From NCBI RefSeq assembly GCF_004011835.1, contig NZ_RKLN01000002.1, positions 539,469 to 603,468 on the forward strand: a stretch of DNA of 64,000 nucleotides. Direction: 5' to 3'. This document shows, piece after piece, positions 51,194 through 59,896 of this stretch. The notes under the pieces were generated by a model, which made no database searches, was not told where the DNA came from, and saw only the letters and a list, made by a program, of their open reading frames with translations. The DNA comes from Rhodococcus spongiicola. GTDB lineage: Bacteria; Actinomycetota; Actinomycetes; Mycobacteriales; Mycobacteriaceae. Within the stretch, counting starts at the first letter, position 1; the number at the start of each line of letters is the position of its first letter. The translations under genes and the position numbers were made by a program.

Positions 51194-51313
51194 GCGCCCG
51201 ATTCGGGCCTACATCGGGCGCGCAAGGGGTAGCCGCCTTACCAGACCAGTCGCGCAGCATCGAAGGCCTCACGGCAGCGGCGCGAGCACGTTCGAATTAG
51301 CAAGGGGTAGCCG
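51194..51313 (+). promoter_or_regulatory. rplU leader with competing hairpins and a duplicated Shine-Dalgarno segment
   Basis: GCGCCCGAT (51,194-51,202) can pair with ATCGGGCGC (51,213-51,221), or its inner part GCCCG with CGGGC (51,204-51,208); the two folds exclude each other. GCAAGGGGTAGCCG occurs at 51,222-51,235 and again at 51,300-51,313, where it supplies the rplU ribosome-binding site. Ribosomal protein leaders are often autoregulated, so this is a candidate. Confidence 0.45.
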
Positions 51314-51317
51314 TCCG

Positions 51318-51629
51318 ATGGCAACGTACGCGATCGTCAAGACCGGCGGAAAGCAGTACAAGGTCGCTGTTGGTGACCTCGTCAAGGTCGAGAAGATCGA
51401 GGGTGAGCCCGGCACCGCTGTCTCGCTTGCCCCGGTTCTCGTGGTCGATGGCTCCAAGCTGACCACCGACGCCGACAAGCTGGCGAAGATTTCCGTGACC
51501 GGTGAAGTCGTCGAGCAGACCAAGGGACCGAAGATTCGGATCCACAAGTTCAAGAACAAGACCGGCTACCACAAGCGCCAAGGTCACCGGCAGAAGCTGA
51601 CGGTCCTCAAGGTCACCGGCATCAAGTAG
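51318..51629 (+). CDS. rplU: 50S ribosomal protein L21
   Basis: This 103-residue ribosomal protein has the typical start [16 protein letters not shown] and the end [10 protein letters not shown]-like [18 protein letters not shown]. It binds 23S rRNA in the large subunit. The ATG at 51,318 has AAGGGG about 10 bases upstream, inside a repeated 14-base segment. It is followed by rpmA after 64 bases. Confidence 0.98.
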   Translation: MATYAIVKTGGKQYKVAVGDLVKVEKIEGEPGTAVSLAPVLVVDGSKLTTDADKLAKISVTGEVVEQTKGPKIRIHKFKNKTGYHKRQGHRQKLTVLKVTGIK

Positions 51630-51630
51630 C

Positions 51631-51660
51631 TCGAGTTTCTACTGAGACAGCTTCTACCGA
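51631..51660. repeat. 15-bp tandem duplication between rplU and rpmA
   Basis: TTCTACTGAGACAGC (51,631-51,645) is followed by TTCTACCGATACAGC (51,646-51,660), with two differences, then a decayed third part. Confidence 0.85.
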
Positions 51661-51693
51661 TACAGCTTTTCCGATTCCTGGGAGGGATTCGAC

Positions 51694-51957
51694 ATGGCAC
51701 ATAAGAAGGGTGCATCCAGCTCCCGTAATGGTCGCGACTCGAACGCGCAACGACTCGGCGTGAAGCGTTTCGGCGGCCAGTCCGTCAACGCCGGCGAGAT
51801 CCTCGTCCGTCAGCGCGGCACCCACTTCCACCCCGGCGTCAACGTCGGTCGTGGCGGTGACGACACCCTGTTCGCTCTTGCGGCGGGTGCCGTCGAGTTC
51901 GGCACCAAGCGCGGGCGCAAGACCGTGAACGTCGTTCCGGTCGCGGCAGAGGCCTAA
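51694..51957 (+). CDS. rpmA: 50S ribosomal protein L27
   Basis: This 87-residue ribosomal protein begins [20 protein letters not shown] and contains [22 protein letters not shown]. Its N-terminal tail reaches the peptidyl transferase centre; no Firmicutes-type cleavable leader is present. GGGAGGG lies upstream of the ATG. It is the last gene of the rplU-rpmA transcript, ended by a 20-bp hairpin. Confidence 0.98.
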   Translation: MAHKKGASSSRNGRDSNAQRLGVKRFGGQSVNAGEILVRQRGTHFHPGVNVGRGGDDTLFALAAGAVEFGTKRGRKTVNVVPVAAEA

Positions 51958-52014
51958 GTCTGCTGCCACCGACGGTCCGGACTCGATGACGAGTTCGATT
52001 CCGTTCCGATCTCC

Positions 52015-52066
52015 CAGTAGGGGCGGGCGAGGGTCTCGAAACCCTCGCCCGCCCCTACTGTTGTTT
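52015..52066 (+). terminator. Strong terminator after rpmA
   Basis: Perfect 20-bp arms 52,015-52,034 and 52,041-52,060 surround the loop CTCGAA, and TTGTTT follows. It ends the rplU-rpmA transcript before obg. Confidence 0.92.
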
Positions 52067-52171
52067 CATCCATCGTGCGTCTTGTCCGGCACACTGTGTA
52101 TCACCCAGGGCACTTGCTGGAAGCGCCCGGAAGACGCCCGGAAGTACTGACTGAGGAAGGATCCGGCAGTC

Positions 52172-53632
52172 ATGTCCCGATTCATTGACCGCGTGGTGCT
52201 GCACGTCAGCGCCGGAAAAGGCGGCAATGGTTGCGCGTCCGTGCACCGCGAGAAGTTCAAGCCGCTCGGGGGTCCGGACGGCGGCAACGGGGGGCGCGGC
52301 GGGAATGTCGTGCTCGAGGTGGACCGCAACGTCCACACCCTCCTCGACTTCCACTTCCATCCGCGAGCGAAGGCGACCAACGGTGCACAGGGCATGGGTG
52401 GCAACCGGGAGGGCGCCAACGGCTCAGATCTGATCCTCAAGGTTCCCGACGGCACCGTCGTCCTCGACGGACGGGGTCGGGTTCTCGCCGACCTCATCGG
52501 CATCGGGACTCGATACGTCGCGGCTCGCGGTGGCCGGGGTGGCCTCGGCAATGCGGCACTCGCATCCAAGGCGCGCAAGGCTCCTGGCTTCGCTCTGCTC
52601 GGTGAGGCGGGGGAGGACCGCGACCTCGTCCTCGAACTCAAGTCGGTGGCCGACGTCGGACTGGTCGGTTTTCCATCCGCCGGCAAATCGTCGCTCGTAT
52701 CGGTTCTGTCGGCCGCCAAGCCGAAGATCGCCGACTACCCGTTCACGACCCTCCAGCCCAACCTCGGAGTGGTCTCGATCGGCGACACGACGTTCACCGT
52801 CGCGGACGTTCCCGGGCTCATTCCCGGCGCCAGCCAGGGCCGCGGCCTGGGCCTGGACTTCCTGCGGCACCTCGAGCGCTGCGCGGTACTCGCGCACGTC
52901 GTCGACTGCGCAACGCTCGAGCCCGGCCGGGATCCGATCTCCGACGTCGACGCCCTCGAGGCCGAGTTGGCGGCCTACCAGCCCGCACTCGAGGGTGACA
53001 CCGGTCTCGGCGATCTGGCGGATCGTCCGCGCATCGTGATCCTCAACAAAGCCGATGTGCCGGAGGCCGCGGAACTGGCCGAGATGGTCACGCCCGATTT
53101 CGCCGAACGTGGGTGGCCGGTGTTCACGATCTCGGCGGTGAGCCGAGACGGTTTGCGCCCCTTGACCTTCGCGCTCGCGAAGCTGGTGGCGGACTATCGT
53201 GAATCGCATCCGCCGGCGGCCCCCAAACGTCAGGTGATCCGCCCCATCGCGGCCGACGAGGACAGCTTCAGCGTCGTCGCCGATCCGGAGAATCCGGGCG
53301 GGTTCATCGTGCGGGGCGCACGACCCGAGCGATGGGTGCAACAGACTGCGTTCGACAACGACGAGGCCGTCGGTTACCTCGCCGACAGACTGGCGCGCCT
53401 CGGCGTCGAGGACGAGCTCGTCAGGCAGGGTGCCGAGCCCGGCGCGTTCGTCACGATCGGTGACGTCGGATTCGAATGGGAGCCACAGACTCCCGCGGGT
53501 GTCGATGTCGTCCGGACGGGTCGCGGCACGGACGCCCGACTCGACCAGGTCGAGCGGATCGGCGCGTCCGAACGCAAGCATGCCCGCCGCGTCCGTCGTG
53601 GGCTCGACAACACGGATACCGAAGACCAGTGA
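52172..53632 (+). CDS. obg: GTPase Obg/CgtA
   Basis: This 486-residue ribosome-assembly GTPase has an N-terminal glycine-rich Obg fold ([36 protein letters not shown]). The G domain has G1 GFPSAGKSS near 167-175, G3 DVPGLIPGA and G4 NKAD. The C-terminal OCT domain (about 350-430) is present, then a basic tail with KHARRVRRG. It links ribosome maturation to growth and stress. Its TGA overlaps the proB GTG. Confidence 0.96.
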   Translation: MSRFIDRVVLHVSAGKGGNGCASVHREKFKPLGGPDGGNGGRGGNVVLEVDRNVHTLLDFHFHPRAKATNGAQGMGGNREGANGSDLILKVPDGTVVLDGRGRVLADLIGIGTRYVAARGGRGGLGNAALASKARKAPGFALLGEAGEDRDLVLELKSVADVGLVGFPSAGKSSLVSVLSAAKPKIADYPFTTLQPNLGVVSIGDTTFTVADVPGLIPGASQGRGLGLDFLRHLERCAVLAHVVDCATLEPGRDPISDVDALEAELAAYQPALEGDTGLGDLADRPRIVILNKADVPEAAELAEMVTPDFAERGWPVFTISAVSRDGLRPLTFALAKLVADYRESHPPAAPKRQVIRPIAADEDSFSVVADPENPGGFIVRGARPERWVQQTAFDNDEAVGYLADRLARLGVEDELVRQGAEPGAFVTIGDVGFEWEPQTPAGVDVVRTGRGTDARLDQVERIGASERKHARRVRRGLDNTDTEDQ

Positions 53633-54729
53633 GCGAGATCAGGGCTGCGATCGCCTCCGCGCGCAGCGTCGTCGTCAAGATCGGATCCTCGGCAGTCACG
53701 AGCATGGTCGGTGGGCTCGATCTCGGACGGTTGAACCTCTTGGCCGATGCCCTCGAGGCGCGTATGCGGGCCGGTTCGGACGTCGTCGTGGTGTCCTCAG
53801 GGGCCGTGGGCGCCGGGCTGGCACCGCTCGGGTTGACCCATCGGCCAAGGGATCTGGCAACGAAGCAGGCAGCGGCGAGTGTCGGCCAGCTGGCCCTGGC
53901 GCACGCGTGGGGTACGTCCTTCGCGCGATACGGGCGCACCGTCGGTCAGGTGCTTCTCACCGCCGACGACATCGCCCGTCGCACGCAGCATCGCAATGCG
54001 CAACGCACCCTCGACCGGCTGCGCGCGCTGCACGCGGTGGCGGTCGTGAACGAGAACGACACCGTCGCAACCACCGAACTGCGCTTCGGCGACAACGATC
54101 GACTCGCCGCACTCGTCTCGCACCTCGTGGGCGCGGACGCCCTCGTGCTGCTGTCCGATGTCGACGGGCTGTACGACGGTGATCCCCGAAAGGGCGGGGC
54201 CACACTAATTCCCGAGGTCAACAGTCCCGAGGATCTCGATGGTGTGGTTGCCGGGTCCGGGGGAGCGCTCGGTACCGGTGGCATGGCATCCAAGCTGTCG
54301 GCGGCGCGGTTGGCGGCAGATTCGGGGGTGCCGGTGCTGCTCGCGGCCGCATCGGACGCCGCGACGGCGCTGGCGACGGCCGATGTCGGCACGGTGTTCG
54401 CCGCTCGGCCGCACCGGATGTCGGCGCGCAAGTTCTGGGTGCGGCACGCCGCGGACACGCAGGGCGCGATCCACTTGGATGCGGGAGCTGTGAGCGCGGT
54501 CGTGGAGCGACGGCGGTCGCTCCTGCCGGCCGGCATCACCCAGGTCGTGGGCCGCTTCTACGGCGGCGACGTGGTTGCACTCGTTGCTCCGGACGAGCGT
54601 CCCGTGGCGCGAGGCGTCGTCGCGTACGACTCGACCGAGATCGAGGACATGCTCGGTCGTTCGACGAGCGAGTTGCCAGCGGACATGCAACGTCCGGTCG
54701 TCCACGCGGACGATCTGGTCACGCTGTAG
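53629..54729 (+). CDS. proB: Glutamate 5-kinase
   Basis: This 366-residue enzyme carries out the first step of proline synthesis, phosphorylating glutamate. The amino-acid kinase domain shows [22 protein letters not shown] and [18 protein letters not shown]-terminal PUA domain starts near residue 285 ([25 protein letters not shown]). The GTG start overlaps the obg stop (GTGA). In mycobacteria proB also follows obg, as I recall. proA is not in this window. The last codons lie within a 17-bp tandem repeat. Confidence 0.96.
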   Translation: MSEIRAAIASARSVVVKIGSSAVTSMVGGLDLGRLNLLADALEARMRAGSDVVVVSSGAVGAGLAPLGLTHRPRDLATKQAAASVGQLALAHAWGTSFARYGRTVGQVLLTADDIARRTQHRNAQRTLDRLRALHAVAVVNENDTVATTELRFGDNDRLAALVSHLVGADALVLLSDVDGLYDGDPRKGGATLIPEVNSPEDLDGVVAGSGGALGTGGMASKLSAARLAADSGVPVLLAAASDAATALATADVGTVFAARPHRMSARKFWVRHAADTQGAIHLDAGAVSAVVERRRSLLPAGITQVVGRFYGGDVVALVAPDERPVARGVVAYDSTEIEDMLGRSTSELPADMQRPVVHADDLVTL

Positions 54730-54765
54730 TTCTGGTCACGCCGTCGTTCCGGTCACGCTCTAGGC
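54715..54765. repeat. Three tandem 17-bp repeats across the proB stop
   Basis: CTGGTCACGCTGTAGTT (54,715-54,731, holding the proB stop), CTGGTCACGCCGTCGTT (54,732-54,748) and CCGGTCACGCTCTAGGC (54,749-54,765). Confidence 0.9.
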
Positions 54766-54769
54766 GAGG

Positions 54770-55588
54770 TCAGGCGGGCAGGGCGGCCTCGAGTTCCACG
54801 AGAACCTCGGAACTGCCGAGCTCAGCCTTGATCGTCGCGTACTTGTCGCCGCGGGTTGCGCCCCGGTTGACGATGACGATCGGCTTGCCATCGCGAGCGG
54901 CGCGGCGGACGAACCGCAGCCCCGACGTCACGGCGAGTGAGGAACCGACGACCATCAGGGCGTCGGTCTCGGCCAGCATCTGGAAGCCGGCCTCGACACG
55001 CGACTTCGGGACGCTCTCGCCGAAGTAGACGATGTCAGGTTTGAGTATGCCCCCGCACCGGTCGCAATCGACCGTGCGGAAGTCGTTGGTGCGCTCGACG
55101 ATTGCGTCGGCGTCGGGCGCAATCTCGACCCCGGTGGTCACGGCCATCGACTCGGCGAGGCCGGGGTTCGCGGCGTCGAGGCGTTCGGCGAGGGTCATCC
55201 GCGATATCCGGTGTTCGCAAGCGAGACAACGTACCTGAGCGTATGTCCCGTGCAGGTCGATGACGTGGCGGCTGCCGGCCTTGGTGTGCAACAGGTCGAC
55301 ATTCTGGGTAATCACCCCGTGCACCACGCCGGTGCGTTCGAGCCCTGTCAGGGCGCGGTGGCCGGGGTTGGGGCGGGCGGCGTCAATGTAACGCCAGCCG
55401 AGGTGATTTCGGGCCCAGTAGTGGCGGCGGAACGCCGCGTCGCCGACGAATTGCTGGTAGGTCATCGGGCTTCGTGGTGGTGAGTCGGGTCCCCGGTAGT
55501 CGGGGATACCGGAGTCGGTGGAGATTCCAGCCCCGGTGAGCACGCTCAGGCGCCTGCCGTCGAGCACTTCGAGTATCCGGTCGATCAC
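54770..55588 (-). CDS. NAD-dependent protein deacylase, Sir2 family
   Basis: This 272-residue sirtuin removes acyl groups from lysine using NAD+. VLTGAGISTDSGIPDYRG (16-33) is the NAD loop, TQNVDLLH is at 94-101, and catalytic His113 is in DLHGTYAQVRC. The zinc site is Cys121, Cys124, Cys175 and Cys178. VGSSLAVTSG completes the NAD site. The long stretch between the Cys pairs is typical of bacterial class II sirtuins. The start is GTG at 55,588. It converges on proB and diverges from the exporter gene. Confidence 0.93.
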   Translation of the reverse strand: MIDRILEVLDGRRLSVLTGAGISTDSGIPDYRGPDSPPRSPMTYQQFVGDAAFRRHYWARNHLGWRYIDAARPNPGHRALTGLERTGVVHGVITQNVDLLHTKAGSRHVIDLHGTYAQVRCLACEHRISRMTLAERLDAANPGLAESMAVTTGVEIAPDADAIVERTNDFRTVDCDRCGGILKPDIVYFGESVPKSRVEAGFQMLAETDALMVVGSSLAVTSGLRFVRRAARDGKPIVIVNRGATRGDKYATIKAELGSSEVLVELEAALPA

Positions 55589-55810
55589 CCACCCCAGGGT
55601 AGGCCCGTTTCCGTCGTCCGGGCCGTCGCTGCTGCACCCCGATCGGGTGTACCGATTCGGAGTGTCGAAGTTGCATCACGGGCATTTTGCCGGAAACGCC
55701 CACCTCGATGGATTTTGTTCTCTATCGTGACTAACTCGATACATGTCAATCGCCGGGTGGTGCTTTCGTGCGCCATCCGCGCTCCCGTTCCTTCGACGAG
55801 AGAGCAGTCA

Positions 55811-57637
55811 ATGGATTTCTCTACCGGCTTCCCCGGTAGGCCCGGCGCGTCCGCGCGTCGGCCTCACACCGTTCGGTCGATTCTGGCCATCCTCGTGATC
55901 GCCCCTCTCGCGATCGCCGCCTTCTACATGTGGGCTCTGTGGAATCCGGGTGACACCGTCAACCGGCTCCCAGTGGCGATCGTGAATTCGGACGTGGGCG
56001 CCGAGGTCGACGGCACTCCGCTCGAGGTGGGCGACGAAGTAGTCGCGGCGCTGGTCGAGAGCGGTGACGTCGACTGGAAGGTGGTTACTGCCGAGCAGGC
56101 GCGGGAGGGCGTCGACGACGGTACCTACTACTACTCGGTCGTGATCCCGGAGACGTTCAGCGCGGACGTCGCCAGCGCTGCGACCGGGGACGGACGCAAG
56201 GCCAAGCTCGAAGTCGTCTACAACGACTTCAACAGCCTGGTCGCGACGCCGGTCGGGGAAAGTGTCATTGCGCAGGTGCGGTCCGCTGTGTCGGAGTCCG
56301 TCGGCGAGCAGTCTGTGGACGAGGTCCTTATCGGTCTCGGCGAGCTCGGCGAGGGCTTCGGTGAGGCGGCAGCCGGTGCCCAGGAACTCTCGGACGGTGC
56401 GAGCGAGGCCCTGGCGGGTGCCAACGAGGCGTACGCAGGAAGCCAGGAACTCGCTGCCGGCGCCGTTGAACTGTCGGCGGGAGCGGACCAGGCTGCGGCG
56501 GGCTCGGGTGAGCTGAGTGCAGGTATGAATGAGCTCGTCGAAGGCACCGATCTGCTCGGCGACGGAGCTCGCCAGATCAGTGAGGTCGTCGACATGGTTA
56601 CCGGCCCGATCTTGAGCGTTATGGGGGAGCAGGGCGACATCGCCGCTCAGCTCGTCGAACTGCGTGATGGCGCTCGTGAGTTGGCGTACCAGCTCACCGA
56701 TCCCTCGAGCGACTACCGCGGCGGAGTGCTCGCCGCTACTGCCGGTGCAGCGGAGCTCGACGCGGGTCTGGGCGAGTTGGCGGCCGGCGCGCAAGAGCTG
56801 AGGGCCGGTGCCGGTGAACTCTCGTCCGGACTGGGACAGCTCGCGACCGGAATGGGGCAGCTCGACTCCGGCAGCGTCGAACTTGCGGTTGGGCTCACCG
56901 AGGGCGTCGCGCAGGTGCCGCAGTTCACCGAGGAGCAGCGCCTCACCACCGCGGGACTGTTGGCTTCGCCGGTCGCTGTTGATGAGGTATACGCCTATCC
57001 CGCGGCCGGGTTCGGTCCGGGCGCGGTACCGGCTGTGATGTCGGTGTTGCTGTTCCTGGTCGGCATCCTGATCTGGTTCGTCGTCCGCCCGCGTCGTGGG
57101 CCGGTCCGGCAGCTGCACGACGGCGTGATCCAGGAGGGTCTGCGTCGGTACCGGATCCCCGCCGCCGTCGCCCTGGTCGCCGCGCTGGTGGCGTCGGTGG
57201 TGTCCCTCGTCGTCGCCGACGTCGACCCGCCGAGTGTCCTGGCGATGATCGCCGTCATGATCCTCGTCGGTGCCGCCGCTGTCGCGGCCGGGCGTGTCTT
57301 CACCGTTGTGCTCGGCGCGGTGAACGGAACCTTCGTGGCGCTGGGTGCCTTGATGATCCAGATCTTCACGTTCGGTGCGGTCTACCCGATCGAGCAGCTG
57401 CCGGCGCCGGTGCAGTGGATCCATTCACTGATGCCGCTGACGTGGGCACACAACTCGATGCGCATGGTGCTCGTCGGGTACTACGGGCCGCGCTTCTGGA
57501 TCGTGGTCTTCGCTCTCGCTGCACTCGTCGTTGGTGCGGCGGCCTTCACCATCTGGTGGCGGCGCAGGCAGGAACCCGAGGTCGAAGATGTGGAGCCGTT
57601 GCCGGAACCGTCTCCGGAACTGGAGACCGTGGGCTGA
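55811..57637 (+). CDS. YhgE/Pip-family ABC-2-like membrane protein
   Basis: This protein has 608 residues, one membrane helix at 26-46, a long extracytoplasmic part, and five or six helices at the C-terminus (about 400-575) of ABC-2 type. The middle carries many GAxELxxGxxxL units (for example GAQELSDGASEALAGANEAY; GAAELDAGLGELAAGAQEL), predicted to form helical coils, as in the phage-infection protein Pip and the type VII-linked YueB/EsaA group. The function in actinobacteria is unknown; export or cell-wall roles are proposed. The ATG at 55,811 has GAGAGAG upstream. No ATPase gene is next to it. A 13-bp hairpin follows the gene. Confidence 0.85.
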   Translation: MDFSTGFPGRPGASARRPHTVRSILAILVIAPLAIAAFYMWALWNPGDTVNRLPVAIVNSDVGAEVDGTPLEVGDEVVAALVESGDVDWKVVTAEQAREGVDDGTYYYSVVIPETFSADVASAATGDGRKAKLEVVYNDFNSLVATPVGESVIAQVRSAVSESVGEQSVDEVLIGLGELGEGFGEAAAGAQELSDGASEALAGANEAYAGSQELAAGAVELSAGADQAAAGSGELSAGMNELVEGTDLLGDGARQISEVVDMVTGPILSVMGEQGDIAAQLVELRDGARELAYQLTDPSSDYRGGVLAATAGAAELDAGLGELAAGAQELRAGAGELSSGLGQLATGMGQLDSGSVELAVGLTEGVAQVPQFTEEQRLTTAGLLASPVAVDEVYAYPAAGFGPGAVPAVMSVLLFLVGILIWFVVRPRRGPVRQLHDGVIQEGLRRYRIPAAVALVAALVASVVSLVVADVDPPSVLAMIAVMILVGAAAVAAGRVFTVVLGAVNGTFVALGALMIQIFTFGAVYPIEQLPAPVQWIHSLMPLTWAHNSMRMVLVGYYGPRFWIVVFALAALVVGAAAFTIWWRRRQEPEVEDVEPLPEPSPELETVG

Positions 57638-57688
57638 GGTGAACCTGGTCTGAGATCGGACCGGGGCCCGGGTCGATCCGGGTTCACG

Positions 57689-57730
57689 CGGCCGCCGCAA
57701 CATTCTCGATACGAGAGGTTGCGGCGGCCG
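57689..57730 (+). terminator. Terminator after the YhgE/Pip-like gene
   Basis: CGGCCGCCGCAAC (57,689-57,701) pairs with GTTGCGGCGGCCG (57,718-57,730), and an inner TCTCG/CGAGA stem extends it. Confidence 0.82.
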
Positions 57731-57734
57731 TCTC

Positions 57735-57790
57735 GTATCCGGACTGTCGTGTCCGGACTGTCGTGTCCGGACTGTCGTATTCGGTCTAGC
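57735..57790. repeat. Tandem 14-bp repeats between two terminators
   Basis: GTATCCGGACTGTC (57,735-57,748), two copies of GTGTCCGGACTGTC (57,749-57,762 and 57,763-57,776) and a decayed fourth unit to 57,790. Confidence 0.9.
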
Positions 57791-57811
57791 GGGCACCGGT
57801 CTTCCAGACAC

Positions 57812-57848
57812 GCGGCTACTCGGCCGGGTATCCCGGTCGAGTAGCCGC
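57812..57848 (-). terminator. Terminator of the ectAB transcript
   Basis: GCGGCTACTCGGCCGGG (57,812-57,828) and CCCGGTCGAGTAGCCGC (57,832-57,848) pair over 17 bp with one wobble around TAT. It lies just after the stop of the ectC-like remnant on the minus strand. Confidence 0.82.
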
Positions 57849-57853
57849 ATGGT

Positions 57854-57961
57854 CTACCGTGATCTGCCCAGCATGTGGACCGATCCGGACTGGATGATGC
57901 TCTCGCGGAAGGAGAATCCGACGCCGCCGCCAGGAAGGCTGTCGAGATGGATGCCGAGCGG
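57854..57961 (-). pseudogene. Possible ectC (ectoine synthase) remnant
   Basis: Directly after the ectB stop, the minus strand reads, in one frame, PLGIHLDSLPGGGVGFSFRE then SIIQSGSVHMLGRSR and a TAG. The piece VGFSFRESII followed by a small residue and Gly resembles the conserved early core of ectoine synthase (VGFS-L/F-H-E-T-x-x-x-A-G). There is no start codon, the first 30 or so residues of EctC are missing and everything after the match is gone. The call rests on one short motif plus its position in the ectA-ectB-ectC order, so it may be chance. Confidence 0.45.
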
Positions 57962-57962
57962 C

Positions 57963-59231
57963 TCAGGCCAGAGTCTTGGCGGTGGCCTCGGCGAGAATGC
58001 TCAGCCCGTGGTCCAGTTCCGCATCGGTGATGGTGAGCGGCGGAAGCAGTTTCACCACCTCGTCCGAGGGACCGGAGGTCTCGGCGAGCAGGCCTTGCTC
58101 GAATGCCATTCTGCAGACGGTGACCGCCCTGTGGGGTTCGTCGAATGCCAGTCCCCGGACCATGCCGCGGCCGCGGGTGCTGACGCCGTCGAACGCGTCG
58201 GCAAGGTTGGACAGGACCTCGTTGATGCGTTCACCCTTGGCGAGGGTCTCGATCTGCAGTCGGTTGTCGGACCAGTAGTGGTTCAGTGCCGTGGTTGCGG
58301 TGACGAACGCGGGGTTGTTGCCGCGGAAGGTGCCGTTGTGCTCGCCCGGACCCCACAGATCGAGTTCGGGCTTGAACAGCGTCAGCGCCAATGGCAGACC
58401 GTAGCCGCCGATGGACTTGGACAGCGTCACGATGTCGGGGGTGATACCTGCGACCTCGAACGAAAAGAACGGACCGGTCCGGCCGCAGCCCATCTGGACG
58501 TCATCGACGATCAGTAGCATGTCGTGACGCTTGCACAGGTCAGCCAGTGCCCGAAGCCATTCGGGCCGAGCCACATTGACGCCACCCTCGCCCTGCACGG
58601 TCTCGACGATGACGGCGGCGGGCTGGTTCAGGCCGCTGCCACCGTCATCGAGGACCCGCTCGAACCACTGGAAGTCCTCGCTCACTCCACCGAAGTAGTT
58701 GTCGAACGGCATCGGGGTGGTGTGCACCAGCGGTATGCCGGCACCGGCACGTTTCATCGAGTTGCCGGTCACCGACAGCGCACCCAGCGTCATACCGTGA
58801 AAAGCGTTGGTGAAGCTGATGATCGATTCTCGGCCGGTCACCTTGCGGGCGAGCTTGAGGGCTGACTCGACGGCATTGGTTCCGGTGGGGCCGGGGAACT
58901 GCACCTTGTAGTCCAGCGCGCGGGGGTCGAGGATGTTGCGCTTGAAGCTCTCGAGGAATTCGCGCTTGGCGACGGTGGACATGTCCAAGCCGTGGGTGAT
59001 TCCGTCGTTGGTGATGTACTCGATGAGCGCCCTTTTCATCACGGGGTTGTTGTGCCCGTAGTTGAGGACGCCCGCGCCCGCGAAGAAGTCGAGATATTCA
59101 CGTCCGGACTCGTCCCGGATCCATGCGCCCGATGCCGTTTCGAAGACAGTCGGCCAGCTGCGGCAGTAGCTCCGCACCTCGGATTCGAGGGATTCGAAGA
59201 TGCTGGTCTCTATGGTCTCGACGGTGGTCAT
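57963..59231 (-). CDS. ectB: Diaminobutyrate-2-oxoglutarate aminotransferase
   Basis: This 422-residue PLP enzyme turns aspartate semialdehyde into L-2,4-diaminobutyrate with glutamate, the first step of ectoine synthesis. The PLP lysine is Lys272 in [28 protein letters not shown] (241-253) holds the cofactor Asp, and [18 protein letters not shown] is the substrate loop. The ATG overlaps the ectA stop (ATGA), so the two are coupled. An intact ectC does not follow. The same enzyme type also serves siderophore and peptide pathways, but the EctA partner favours the ectoine route. Confidence 0.95.
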   Translation of the reverse strand: MTTVETIETSIFESLESEVRSYCRSWPTVFETASGAWIRDESGREYLDFFAGAGVLNYGHNNPVMKRALIEYITNDGITHGLDMSTVAKREFLESFKRNILDPRALDYKVQFPGPTGTNAVESALKLARKVTGRESIISFTNAFHGMTLGALSVTGNSMKRAGAGIPLVHTTPMPFDNYFGGVSEDFQWFERVLDDGGSGLNQPAAVIVETVQGEGGVNVARPEWLRALADLCKRHDMLLIVDDVQMGCGRTGPFFSFEVAGITPDIVTLSKSIGGYGLPLALTLFKPELDLWGPGEHNGTFRGNNPAFVTATTALNHYWSDNRLQIETLAKGERINEVLSNLADAFDGVSTRGRGMVRGLAFDEPHRAVTVCRMAFEQGLLAETSGPSDEVVKLLPPLTITDAELDHGLSILAEATAKTLA

Positions 59232-59764
59232 GAGGGTCCTTCCTCAGGAAGTGGCGAGATGATGTAGAGATCCTCGGCTTCGTGGCTGTCGGGAAAGTCT
59301 TTCGGGGAGAAGAGTTCTTGCCTGGTGATGGTGCATCCACGTCGATGTGCGACGGATGTGAACAGTGCAATCGATGCAGTGTTGTCGGGGCTGATCGTGG
59401 TCTCCAACGCCCAGACGCCCTGAAGTGCGACGTGGTCCATCAGACTTGTCAGCATTCTTCCCGCCAGCCCGTGCCCGCGCTGGTCCTCGTCCACGGCGAC
59501 CTGCCAGATGAACAGGGTCGCGGGTACCTCGGGGCGCACATAGCCAGTAACGAATCCGACTGCCCGGTCGTTCACGGTGGCGACGATCGAGGTGTCCCGA
59601 AAATCTCTGCACCACAGCAGGTACGAATAGCTCGAGTTGAGGTCGAGCACCTGCGTGTCTTTGGCAATCTCCCAGAGCCGGACTCCGTCTGAGATATCTG
59701 GTTTACGGAACTTCACCGCGTCCGGCGCGGTGGTCGGGGTAATTCTAGGTTGTGTTGGCGTCAT
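59228..59764 (-). CDS. ectA: L-2,4-diaminobutyrate N-acetyltransferase
   Basis: This GNAT enzyme of 178 residues acetylates diaminobutyrate to N-gamma-acetyl-diaminobutyrate. [56 protein letters not shown] (acetyl-CoA loop) and [16 protein letters not shown] are all EctA hallmarks. The ATG at 59,764 was chosen; a TTG seven codons upstream (59,785) is possible. A CRP-type palindrome lies about 110 bases upstream. With ectB but no intact ectC here, the end product could be the acetylated intermediate, itself a weak osmoprotectant, unless ectC is elsewhere. Confidence 0.94.
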   Translation of the reverse strand: MTPTQPRITPTTAPDAVKFRKPDISDGVRLWEIAKDTQVLDLNSSYSYLLWCRDFRDTSIVATVNDRAVGFVTGYVRPEVPATLFIWQVAVDEDQRGHGLAGRMLTSLMDHVALQGVWALETTISPDNTASIALFTSVAHRRGCTITRQELFSPKDFPDSHEAEDLYIISPLPEEGPS

Positions 59765-59873
59765 AACGATTGGCGTCCTCGACAATCGAACGTAACAAGC
59801 GGGCCTTCGGATTTCACGGTCGTGACGAAATCGACCGTGGGAGACCGTGTGCTGGCGCAGGTGGGAGCCAGAA

Positions 59874-59889
59874 TGTGATGCTTGTCACA
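59874..59889 (-). promoter_or_regulatory. CRP/GlxR-type box upstream of ectA
   Basis: TGTGATGCTTGTCACA fits TGTGA-N6-TCACA exactly, and the arms extend to AATGTGA/TCACATT. It lies in the ectA promoter region, just after the RecQ gene. GlxR/Crp is the cAMP-responsive global regulator of this order. Confidence 0.65.
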
Positions 59890-59896
59890 TTCCGTA

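Noticed and set aside
55808-57424. 538-codon open frame antisense to the YhgE/Pip-like gene
   Set aside because: It is a shadow of the repeat-rich sense gene; composition is Arg/His/Asp-rich without any domain.
57849-58517. 222-codon plus-strand frame over the end of ectB
   Set aside because: It is antisense to ectB with no domain and no ribosome-binding site.
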